Below, piece after piece: positions 31,690 through 39,627 of a DNA stretch of 64,000 nucleotides; position 1 is the stretch's first letter, and each line of letters opens with the position of its first letter. The DNA is taken from NCBI GenBank assembly GCA_050013875.1, contig JBEKEK010000012.1:1-64000 (forward strand), in the 5' to 3' direction. Position numbers and translations under genes: made by a program. Source of the DNA: Trebonia sp050013875 (lineage in GTDB: Bacteria > Actinomycetota > Actinomycetes > Streptosporangiales > Streptosporangiaceae). The notes beneath the pieces were generated by a model. It made no database searches and was not told the origin of the DNA. It saw only the letters and a list, made by a program, of their open reading frames with translations.

Positions 31690-34227
31690 ATGACCGATGC
31701 AGGCGAGCTGGAAACTCCGGGCGCGGTCCCCAAGATCTGGGGTGAAATTCCGCAACGGAACAAGAATTTCACTGGTCGCGAAGCCATTCTCCGCCAGTTG
31801 CGCCGCAGCGGTGCCCACCGGATCACCGCCGTGCTCCCGGAGAAAGACCCGCTCCCGAAGACGCTGCAGGGCCTCGGCGGCGTCGGCAAGACCGCCGTGG
31901 CCATCGAGTACGCGCATCGCTACCGGGCCGACTACGACGTCGTGTGGTGGATTCCCGCTGACCAACTGCCGCTCGTCCGCTCATCCCTGGCCGCGCTCGC
32001 GGCGCGCCTCGGGCTGGAGTCCGCCGCCGCTTCCGGCATTGAGGGTGCCGCCACCGCCGCGCTGGAGGCACTCCGCCGCGGCGATCCCTACATCCGCTGG
32101 CTGCTCATCTTCGACAACGCCGACCAGCCCGAGGATTTCCCTGAGCTCATCCCGCAGGGACCTGGTGACGTTCTCATCACTTCTCGTAATCACCGGTGGG
32201 AATCCCGGGCCGACACGGTCCAGATGAACGTCTTCAGCCGCGCCGAGAGCGTGGACTTCCTGCGCAAGCGTACATCTGAGATCACTGACGACGAGGCCGA
32301 GCGGCTCGCCGAGCGGCTTGGCGATCTGCCGCTCGCGCTCGACCAGGCCGGCGCGATGCTGTCCGAGACGGGCATGCCGGTTGACGAGTACCTGGGACTC
32401 ATCGACAAGCAGATCGTGAAGATCCTGGCCGAGGGGAAGTCGGCGGAGTACCCGACCTCGGTGACCGCCGCCTGGTCCGTCTCGGTGGCAAAGGTGCGGC
32501 AGCAGCTTCCAGCGGCTCAGGAACTCCTGCGCTGCTGCGCTTTCTTCGGACCCGAACCCATTCCCCGCGACGTGTTCCGCCGGGGGACCCAGGCGGCGGA
32601 CACCCGGGTTGGCGATCTCATGCAGGACTCCATCCTGTTCGCCAGGGCCATCAGGGAACTCGGCCGGTTCGCGCTCGTCACCATCGGCCGCAGGACGATC
32701 TCGGTGCACCGGCTGGTGCAAGCACTGCTCCGGGGCGAGCTCGACGCCGAGGAACAGACCGTTTACCGGCACGACGTGCACAGGATCCTGGCCGCGGCGG
32801 CGCCACCGGACCCCGCCGACGACCGGCAGTGGCCCCGTTACCGTGAACTCCTGCCGCACGTGACATCTGCCACTACCGAATTCCCCGTCTGCACCAATAA
32901 GCAGGTCCGCGCCTTCGCGCTCGACGTCATGCGGTACCTCTACCTCGACGGCGACCATCGCTCCTGCGAGGAGTTGACCAGTCGCTTCATCGAGCAGTGG
33001 ACGGCGGACTCCGGCTCAGACGACGACGCGGTCATCGACGCTCGGCGGCACTACGGCAACGTGGTGCGGGCCCGCGGACGCTATGACGAAGCCGCCGCAA
33101 TCAATGCGCAGAATCTGGACGCGGCTCGCCGGGTCATGGGGGATAGCAACCCCGTTACGCTGGCGATCCAGACGTCCGTCGCAGCGGACGAGCGTGCTCG
33201 CGGCAACTTCGCGCGGGCGCTCGAGATCGACGCCGACGCGCTCACCCTAAGCCAGAAGGCCTTTGGGCCCAACGATCCGCAGACTATGCGGACGATCAGC
33301 AACCTGGCCCTCGATCACGGGCTGAACAGCAATTACCGCACGGCGCAGGAGATGAGCCAGCGCGCGTACCAGCGGCTCAGCGAGGCGAACACGGGCGTCT
33401 CCGCGACCGAGGTCCTTATCGCTTGGTATCAGATGGCATGGGCCCTGCGACTGCAGGGAAAGTACGATGACGCTCGCGACGTAGGCGAGGACGCGCTGGA
33501 CTACGGCCGGGAACGACTGGGAGTCGACCACTATGCCACCATCCGGACCGCGACCGCGCTGTCCATCGCGCTGCGGCGCATCGCCTCCGGACGCGCCGAA
33601 GGACTGCAGCTCGCGCAGGAAACCTACGAATTGGCGCGCAAGCGGTACGGCGAGAGCGACCCGGATACCATGGCCGCGGCGATGAACCTGATCAACTCGC
33701 TGCGGGCGAACACCCAGCCCGACCCAGCCCTGGATCTCGCCGACAGGACCGCCGACGCCTACCGAGTGTACGGCGTGGACCATCCCTACTACTACGGTTG
33801 CCTGGGCAACCTCGCGCTTATGCGCCGAGTAGTCGGCCAGGCGGATGAAGCGCGGGCGATCAACGAGCGAGCTCTCGAAGGGCTCGCCAGGCGTCTCGGC
33901 CCCGATCATGACTACACCCTGGTGGTAGCGGTCAACCTGGCAAGCGACCTTGCGGGCGTCGGTGACGCCAAGGCCGCCCGTCAACTCGGGGAAGACAGCA
34001 GGCAACGGCTGATCCTGCTATCCAGTGAGGATGACGCGCTGGCCTTGGGCTGCGCCGCCAATCTGTCCCTAGACCTGCGCGCGTGCGGCGCCACGGCAGA
34101 AGCCGACCAGCTCGCCCAGGACACCCTCCGGCGATACGGCGCGACCCTGGGAATGGCGCACCCGGACGCCGTGGCCGCGGCGGCCGGCAGGCGGCTCGAC
34201 TTCGACTTCGATCCGCCGCCGATCTGA
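31690..34227 (+). CDS. FxSxx-COOH system-like NB-ARC/TPR protein, short form
   Basis: An 845-aa STAND protein paralogous to the large protein of the first locus but lacking its ParA and TIR-like parts. It starts with a short segment IWGEIPQRNKNFTGRE, then NB-ARC Walker A GLGGVGKT (61-68), Walker B WLLIFDNADQ, the GLPL-type LGDLPLALDQAG and a MHD-like segment SVHRLVQALL. From about 440 on it is TPR repeats with the G-x-x-x-x-x-T signature (GDSNPVTL, GPNDPQTM, GPDHDYTL). It is divergent from the precursor-like gene and therefore probably belongs to the same system. A damaged copy of its TPR region follows. Confidence 0.9.
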   Translation: MTDAGELETPGAVPKIWGEIPQRNKNFTGREAILRQLRRSGAHRITAVLPEKDPLPKTLQGLGGVGKTAVAIEYAHRYRADYDVVWWIPADQLPLVRSSLAALAARLGLESAAASGIEGAATAALEALRRGDPYIRWLLIFDNADQPEDFPELIPQGPGDVLITSRNHRWESRADTVQMNVFSRAESVDFLRKRTSEITDDEAERLAERLGDLPLALDQAGAMLSETGMPVDEYLGLIDKQIVKILAEGKSAEYPTSVTAAWSVSVAKVRQQLPAAQELLRCCAFFGPEPIPRDVFRRGTQAADTRVGDLMQDSILFARAIRELGRFALVTIGRRTISVHRLVQALLRGELDAEEQTVYRHDVHRILAAAAPPDPADDRQWPRYRELLPHVTSATTEFPVCTNKQVRAFALDVMRYLYLDGDHRSCEELTSRFIEQWTADSGSDDDAVIDARRHYGNVVRARGRYDEAAAINAQNLDAARRVMGDSNPVTLAIQTSVAADERARGNFARALEIDADALTLSQKAFGPNDPQTMRTISNLALDHGLNSNYRTAQEMSQRAYQRLSEANTGVSATEVLIAWYQMAWALRLQGKYDDARDVGEDALDYGRERLGVDHYATIRTATALSIALRRIASGRAEGLQLAQETYELARKRYGESDPDTMAAAMNLINSLRANTQPDPALDLADRTADAYRVYGVDHPYYYGCLGNLALMRRVVGQADEARAINERALEGLARRLGPDHDYTLVVAVNLASDLAGVGDAKAARQLGEDSRQRLILLSSEDDALALGCAANLSLDLRACGATAEADQLAQDTLRRYGATLGMAHPDAVAAAAGRRLDFDFDPPPI

Positions 34228-34297
34228 TCACGGTGGCTACGCCGGCTGTCGCCGGTGAAGTTCGACGGCGCCAGGGACCTTATCCAGATGCACCGCG

Positions 34298-34630
34298 TTG
34301 TCCAAGCGGCTGCGCGGCGCGCTTGTTGAGGCGCTGCGGTTCGGGCAGGATGCCTTGCGGGTATGGCGGGAACGCCTCGGCCAGGACCATCTTGACGTTC
34401 TGACCATGTCGGTTGAGTTGGCCAACGCTATGCACTTCGGTGGATACGCCGCCGACGCGCATGACTTGATAATGCAGATCCGGCCACGGCTGGAGAGGTA
34501 TACCGACGGCGAAGAATTCAAGGTGTTCCTCTACTGCGAGAGCTTCTACGGTGGCGACCTTCGCGCGCAGCCAATTTCAGCAAGCACTCGAAAAAGATCT
34601 GGCTACGTGGCCGCGTCGATGACCCACTGA
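34298..34630 (+). pseudogene. Remnant of a TPR gene (FxsT-like)
   Basis: One reading frame gives ALVEALRFGQDALRVWRERL, then GQDHLDVLTMSVELANAMH and AADAHDLIMQIRPRLERYTD, plainly one and a half TPR units of the FxsT type. It has no start codon with a ribosome site and no ATPase part. After about 34568 (YGGDLRA) the frame runs antisense through the end of the hydroxylase gene. I read it as a gene fragment left by recombination. Confidence 0.7.
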
Positions 34631-35966
34631 TGACGGACAAGGTCATGGGCGCGGCCACGCCGCTGGTCTGACCGGTGGCCGATAACCCGGCCGTCGCGGT
34701 GCCGTGGGCGGCCTGCCAGCGCGCCAGGTGCCCGCTGGCCTCGCGCTCGGCGCTCGCGAGCGCGGCGGCTGAGACGAACTCGTGCTGCCAGGGACCGAGC
34801 GTGCCCGCCATGCCGGCGACGAATTCAAGGCCGTCATCGGTGAGGCGGCCGCTTGACTGCAGTGTCGCCACAGCCGTCGCCGCGGCGGCACGCCACCGCG
34901 CGAATTCAGCATCACCGTGTTCTTCGTGCCCCCACTGCCGCCGCTGGCGCCGCCAGAATCCAGACACGCCGAGGTATGCGTAGGCGCCCTGCAGCAGGCC
35001 GCTGACCGGGCGCGGGTCGGCGCGCCAGGGCGCGTAGTAGCGCGACCCGTCGTCGGGCAGGGTCAGCTTAACTTCGTTAAGCAGAGCGCCCAGCTTGACG
35101 TGCTGTATCTCGTGCGCGAGCGCCTCCGCGCCGGTGACAGGATCCGGCGGCAGGGACATTGCCACGGTGCCGAACAGTTCGGGTGAGGAGGAGCTTTCCC
35201 TCCGTCCCGCCGAGGTGGCAATCGGCGTTATCACCTGGACAGCCCCGGCGACTTCGGCCGCGATCCGCGGGTGATGCGCCTGGAGCACCGCCCACGCCTG
35301 AACGAGCATCTCCGTCCAGGAATCGACGGCCTGACGCTCGGGCGGGCTCGAGGTCGCCGGGTGGCGGAAGGGGTCTAGGTCATCGATGAGCACGTCCAGT
35401 GCGCCGGCGCGAACCCGGCGCAGGCCGATCCACCCTGGACCGTCCAGGTGGGGGTCGCCCGGCAGGCGTACTGGGCCTACGGTAACGGTGCCGCCCAGGC
35501 TGCGGACGAAGACCGTGTCCATGGAAACGAATGCCGCGCCCAGTGACGGAAGCGTCGCCAACCCGTTGACGGCGCCGATCATGATCTCCGCTGGCTGACC
35601 GGCGCGAAGCGCCGCTGCGGCGGCCACCGCGCGCAGGCCACCCGGCGTCGCGCCAGGCACGACCTGGCCGCCGCGCAGCGCAAGGAGGGTTCGCAGGGCC
35701 CAGGCACCGACCGAGGGATACCTGATAACCCGCAAGGCAGCATCCGGGTTCCGGTCGCGAGCCGCGCAGAGCAGCGAGTAGCCTTCCGCCGCGAGCGTAG
35801 CTTCGCGGTGACCCGTCGCTCTGGCCTCGTTGACCACGCCCGACAGGAGAAGCAGGTGGTTCCTGTGCTCTGCGCCGACGAGTTGCGCTATGGCGGCTGG
35901 TCCTCCGCCGCCAGCCGCAAGCGCGGCGAAGTCAGCCGCGGACAGCGCATGCACGGGCCTGCTCAT
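34518..35966 (-). CDS. HExxH-type peptide beta-hydroxylase (alpha-ketoglutarate family), stand-alone
   Basis: A 482-aa homologue of the C-terminal half of the fused maturase in the first locus, here a separate gene. HEIQH at 285-289 sits in EALAHEIQHVKLGAL, matching HEFQHVKLNAL of the fused enzyme. Other shared blocks are PWRADPRPVSG and QGAYAYLG. The enzyme should hydroxylate a side chain of the modified peptide. Its ATG lies 35 bases inside the upstream radical SAM gene, so the two are translationally coupled. The last 35-40 residues (from about GSSTRPRSQ) are basic and overlap a TPR remnant antisense, so the native C-terminus may have been replaced. Confidence 0.87.
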   Translation of the reverse strand: MSRPVHALSAADFAALAAGGGGPAAIAQLVGAEHRNHLLLLSGVVNEARATGHREATLAAEGYSLLCAARDRNPDAALRVIRYPSVGAWALRTLLALRGGQVVPGATPGGLRAVAAAAALRAGQPAEIMIGAVNGLATLPSLGAAFVSMDTVFVRSLGGTVTVGPVRLPGDPHLDGPGWIGLRRVRAGALDVLIDDLDPFRHPATSSPPERQAVDSWTEMLVQAWAVLQAHHPRIAAEVAGAVQVITPIATSAGRRESSSSPELFGTVAMSLPPDPVTGAEALAHEIQHVKLGALLNEVKLTLPDDGSRYYAPWRADPRPVSGLLQGAYAYLGVSGFWRRQRRQWGHEEHGDAEFARWRAAAATAVATLQSSGRLTDDGLEFVAGMAGTLGPWQHEFVSAAALASAEREASGHLARWQAAHGTATAGLSATGQTSGVAAPMTLSVISGSSTRPRSQIFFECLLKLAAREGRHRRSSRSRGTP

Positions 35967-37212
35967 CAGGCTCGTCCGCCGCTAACCATGCCTTGTCCAG
36001 CCTGGAGGCCACGTCCGCCTGGACGACCATGGCGACGTGCTCGATGAGCCGCATGAGGTCCGGGCAGTAGACCGAGGGGTTAGCGAATCCGCTGCCTGAT
36101 CGGTACCGGTGCGGATACTGGCCGCCGCCGCAGACCTGCCGGATGGGACACCTCCGGCATTCGGCGGCTAGGGCGCGCACTCCGATTTGCCGCGCCACCA
36201 TGCCCGGACGGTAGAGGGCGGCGTCGAGTTCGTCCCTGATGACGTGCAGCCCGGTGGCCGCAGCACCCTCATAGGCGGCCTTGAGGCTGTCGACCTGCTC
36301 GATCGACCCGTCGGTTTCTATGACGACCATGGTGCTCGGTGCTAGGCCCACCGTCTCCCCCGACGACGCGCCCGTCACAAGGAGTCCGATGATCGACTCG
36401 AACATGCGGATGCCGACCCGCGGGTCGCGGTACCAGCGGTCGAAGACGGCGATGAGCCAGTCGGCGTAGGGGGTTTGCGGTGATTCCCGGCCGCGTCCTG
36501 GCGGAGGCGCGTCCCAGGTGCCGTGGGGCAGTAGGAAGTCGATGGCGGGTGGCGCAAAGGCGAGCAGCGCCTCGTAGGTGGCGATCGGGTCGTTGCGCAC
36601 GTCCACTGTGCACAGCAACCCGCCGAACAAGTGCCTGAACCACGGTTGCCGCAGTCGTTCAATCCCTGCGGCTACCGCTGCGTAACTGCCCCGCCCGGAA
36701 GCGAAGCGCCGATGCCTGTTGTGCTCGTCCGGGCCGCCGTCCAGGCTGACCCCGACCCGCACGTCCAATTCATCGAATAGCCGCAGAAAGACGTCGTTCA
36801 AGCCGACGGCGTTCGTCTGGACGTGCGCGGCAACGGCCACCTGAGGACCGACTGCCTTCCTGGTGGCCTCGACGAGATGCCAGATCAGCTCCGGACCGGC
36901 CAGCAGCGGCTCACCCCCGTGCAAAATCAGCGCGAGCTTCCGCAAACCGTGGTCCCGCGCGTGCTGCCCGATTCGCCGGGCCGTGGCCTCGGCAATTTCG
37001 ACGGGCATCCGCTTAGGCTGGCCGCGCCAGGATTGATCAGCCATTTCGTACATGTAGCAATAGTCACACGAAAGATCACAGCGGCTGTTGATCTTTACGA
37101 TGAATTCCTCGAACGGAACAGGCCGCCAACCGTCTGCGAGAAGCGCGGAAACATTGAGGGTAAATGGCCACTCCATGCCCTGCTCGCGTCCCACGATACG
37201 ATTAAAGCACAT
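35932..37212 (-). CDS. FxsB-type radical SAM/SPASM peptide maturase, stand-alone
   Basis: A 426-aa radical SAM enzyme closely resembling the N-terminal half of the fused maturase: VKINSRCDLSCDYCYMYE (4Fe-4S cluster Cys triad), ILHGGEPLL, GVSLDGGPDEHNRHRRFASG and the SPASM-like CRRCPIRQVCGGGQYPHRY. By family it would form a cyclophane bond in a small precursor; the 50-aa MFNNYI peptide 5.8 kb away is the best candidate. The start is ATG 37212 or the in-frame ATG 37176; neither has a perfect ribosome site. The stop overlaps the hydroxylase start. Confidence 0.9.
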   Translation of the reverse strand: MCFNRIVGREQGMEWPFTLNVSALLADGWRPVPFEEFIVKINSRCDLSCDYCYMYEMADQSWRGQPKRMPVEIAEATARRIGQHARDHGLRKLALILHGGEPLLAGPELIWHLVEATRKAVGPQVAVAAHVQTNAVGLNDVFLRLFDELDVRVGVSLDGGPDEHNRHRRFASGRGSYAAVAAGIERLRQPWFRHLFGGLLCTVDVRNDPIATYEALLAFAPPAIDFLLPHGTWDAPPPGRGRESPQTPYADWLIAVFDRWYRDPRVGIRMFESIIGLLVTGASSGETVGLAPSTMVVIETDGSIEQVDSLKAAYEGAAATGLHVIRDELDAALYRPGMVARQIGVRALAAECRRCPIRQVCGGGQYPHRYRSGSGFANPSVYCPDLMRLIEHVAMVVQADVASRLDKAWLAADEPDEQARACAVRG

Positions 37213-37727
37213 GGTGCCAGTTTTTCAGCGTTTAACTTGGTCACGGCAAGCGCACCAATCAATCAAGTTTAATCGCGTATCGCCGGATAATTTCCGTATC
37301 ACCGTCCAGCGCATTTAGCCGTTTCTGCGGAGTTCGCGCACCCGCCCTCTCCTGGCGACTCAGCCGCGCCGGACAGCGACCCCGATCTAGGTAATTCTAC
37401 GTAGTTGCGGCCGCTTTTGCATTACCGAAGGCGTCCGGGGGATTACTCTGAGTGATCTCGACTACAATAGGAAGTCGAGTATAGTCGACCATATGGACGG
37501 ACTATGAATCATCCGACGGGAGCGCGCTTCCGGACTAGATGGCTGGGCGCGAAACCCACTCGAATAGGCCACTCGCGTAGGCCGTGGGCGTCTGGTCGGG
37601 CCAAGTGGGCGCTTCCCGGATCTGTGGATAAATGTTCGCCTACACCGCTAGTCGACATGAATCAAAGAGACTCATCGGAATCAGACATAACGACGCCCGG
37701 CGACGGTTTGGGGCGATATGGTGACCG
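37213..37727. promoter_or_regulatory. Divergent region between maturase and MFS genes
   Basis: A 515-base, AT-richer stretch without a convincing gene. At 37458-37488 lie overlapping inverted repeats: CTCGAC (37458-37463) with GTCGAG (37474-37479), and TCGACTA (37459-37465) with TAGTCGA (37482-37488). They could be a two-site operator for the maturase or the transporter. Small open frames here lack ribosome sites. Confidence 0.45.
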
Positions 37728-39404
37728 GTGACCTTCCGCGCTAGCTCAGGCTGGCCTTTTGCCGGGCGACGCCTCGACAAGGAATCCGCGGTAACGCCCG
37801 ACGCCACCGCGGTAACGCCCGACGCCCCGGCCGCACTGTTGCCTCCCGCACCATTGCGCCGTAATCGTCCTTTCCAGTGGCTTCTGGGCGGATCGTTCGT
37901 CTCGATGCTCGGCAGCCGGCTGACAACCATCGCCTATCCTCTGCTGGTCCTCGCGTGGGGCGGCTCGCCGGCCATCGCGGGGCTGGCAGTCTGCGCAGCT
38001 AACGCGCCCAGTGTCCTCGTTTACATACCTGCGGGCGTACTCGTGGACAGGTGGCCTGACCCCAGGCGGATACTTGTTATCGCCGAGGCCATACGCGGTT
38101 GCGCCATCGCGTGTGTCGCCATCGTCGTCCTGGTCGAATGGAAACACATCCTGGTGATCGTCTTGGTGGCGATCATCGAGGAGAGCGCCGAGGTCTTCGC
38201 CATGCTGGCGGAGCGGCGCTGCGTGCGGAACCTTGTCCAGCCGGTTCAGGCCCCGGCCGCGCAGGTTGGCATGGAGGCGCGTGAGCATGTTGTCGTGCTA
38301 GCTGGCCGGGCTCTCGGCGGGCTGCTGTTCGGGTTGGCGCAGTCGCTGCCATTCCTGGCGGACTTCTGTTCTTTCGTGATTTCGCTTGCCGCGCTGGACC
38401 GGATAAGGCGCGTTCAAGGCGGCGCGGGCGCCGCGATGCACTCGACGAGGCCGAGCCTCGGGCCGCTATGGGACGAGGTGCGCGCCGGGTGGCGCGAGCT
38501 TTGGGCCGATGCCTTCGTGCGGTACGCGTCCCTGCTCTCCGCCGGCATGACGCTGGTCTCGCAGGCATTGATCATCGTGTTCCTGGCGGCAGCGCACAGC
38601 GGGCACGTGTCGTCGGTTGTCGTCGGCTCGGTGCTCGCGGCATCCGGGATCGGCGGCCTTCTCGGTGCCATGATCAGTCGGCGGGGCCGGTGGCCGTGGA
38701 ACCTGTCGCCGCTCAAGTTCCAGCCCCTGGTCTGGACCATCATGCTGCTCGCCCTTGCCATGTCGGGTTGGCTGCAGGTTCCGGCGATGGCGCTTGCGAT
38801 GACGGTGCTCGGGTTTTTCGGGGCCATGGGAAACGTGGAGATTGACACTTACCTCATCGTGAAGGTGCCTGATAGGAAGCTTGCCCGAGTGTCGAGCATC
38901 GAAATGCTGCTCGACTTCCTCGCAAGCGTCCTCGGCCCGGCGCTCGGCGGCTGCCTTACAGAGTGCTGGGGGACGGAGGCCGCGATCTGGATTCTGCTCG
39001 TAGTGAGCGGGTTCATCGCTCTTGCGAGCTTCGTGCTCCGGAATCTGGTGATCGAGTTCATCGCCGTTTCAAGCTTCGTGCTCCGGAATCTGGTGATCGA
39101 GTTCATCGCCGTTGCAAGGTCGGCGCCCCGGAATCTGGTGACCGAGTTCATCGACGTTGCAAGCTTGGCGCTCCAGAATCTGGTGATCGGGTTCATCGAC
39201 GTTGCAAGGTCGGCGCCCCGGAATCCGGTGACCGCGAGGCAAAGCGCGATTCCGGAACTGCCCGTGGCTAGTGAAAGGAAGCGCGAGCCGGTGGAGGCCG
39301 CTCCCGCTCCGCGGCCGCATTCCCGTGACGGGAGAATAGCCGAGCGTCAGCCGGCAACGGCCGGTTCGCCATCGGCCAAGCGCCACCGAGCGGGAGTGAG
39401 CTAG
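37728..39404 (+). CDS. MFS transporter with 15-residue tandem repeats in an extended C-terminus
   Basis: A 558-aa major-facilitator permease. About 400 residues form the usual 12-helix core of the DHA3/enterobactin-exporter type (FQWLLGGSFVSMLGSRLTTI, GVLVDRWPDPRR after helix 2). The last helix runs into five repeats of 15 residues (FIAVARSAPRNLVTE type, residues about 429-503), then a basic Pro-rich tail. GTG 37728 has only a weak ribosome site. It is divergent from the maturase, so it could export the mature peptide; this is inference from position only. The repeats are encoded by 45-base DNA repeats. Confidence 0.85.
   Translation: MTFRASSGWPFAGRRLDKESAVTPDATAVTPDAPAALLPPAPLRRNRPFQWLLGGSFVSMLGSRLTTIAYPLLVLAWGGSPAIAGLAVCAANAPSVLVYIPAGVLVDRWPDPRRILVIAEAIRGCAIACVAIVVLVEWKHILVIVLVAIIEESAEVFAMLAERRCVRNLVQPVQAPAAQVGMEAREHVVVLAGRALGGLLFGLAQSLPFLADFCSFVISLAALDRIRRVQGGAGAAMHSTRPSLGPLWDEVRAGWRELWADAFVRYASLLSAGMTLVSQALIIVFLAAAHSGHVSSVVVGSVLAASGIGGLLGAMISRRGRWPWNLSPLKFQPLVWTIMLLALAMSGWLQVPAMALAMTVLGFFGAMGNVEIDTYLIVKVPDRKLARVSSIEMLLDFLASVLGPALGGCLTECWGTEAAIWILLVVSGFIALASFVLRNLVIEFIAVSSFVLRNLVIEFIAVARSAPRNLVTEFIDVASLALQNLVIGFIDVARSAPRNPVTARQSAIPELPVASERKREPVEAAPAPRPHSRDGRIAERQPATAGSPSAKRHRAGVS
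39012..39236 (+). repeat. Five 45-base tandem repeats inside the MFS gene
   Basis: Units begin at 39012, 39057, 39102, 39147 and 39192. Each codes for 15 residues of the form FI-x-V-x-x-x-x-x-x-N-x-V-x-x. Units 1-2 are nearly identical, and units 3 and 5 share an ARSAPRN version. The reading frame stays intact. Recent duplication is likely. Confidence 0.92.
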
Positions 39405-39627
39405 CGCCGGCCGTCAGCTCGCCGGGGCCTGGCCGAAGATCACGTCGGCGAAGTTGAGGCCCAGTCCCGGTAGTGCGCCCGCATCATGTCCGCGGCGGCC
39501 GGCGGCCCGGGCAGCCGGATGCCCGCGGGGATCCGTGTCGTGCGGCCCTCCTGCGACCTCGCGCTCTCGTCGGTGCACCTGGTCACAGCCACTCTTCATA
39601 ACGTGGCTGAGCGGGCACACCGCATAG
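39405..39627. other. Intergenic region, MFS to MOSC gene
   Basis: No supported gene. Near 39414-39500 the minus strand carries short protein-like text in two frames (MMRAHYRDW and GLGLNFADVIFG), possibly the frame-shifted end of a lost gene, but too short to call. Confidence 0.3.

Noticed and set aside
37211..37318. Short plus-strand frame starting MVPVFQRL, tested as a third peptide precursor
   Set aside because: Wrong C-terminal pattern (ends VQRI, no aromatic-x-polar motif at the end) and no ribosome site.
37504..37731. 75-codon plus-strand frame upstream of the MFS gene
   Set aside because: No ribosome site before the ATG and composition unlike a folded protein; left as intergenic.
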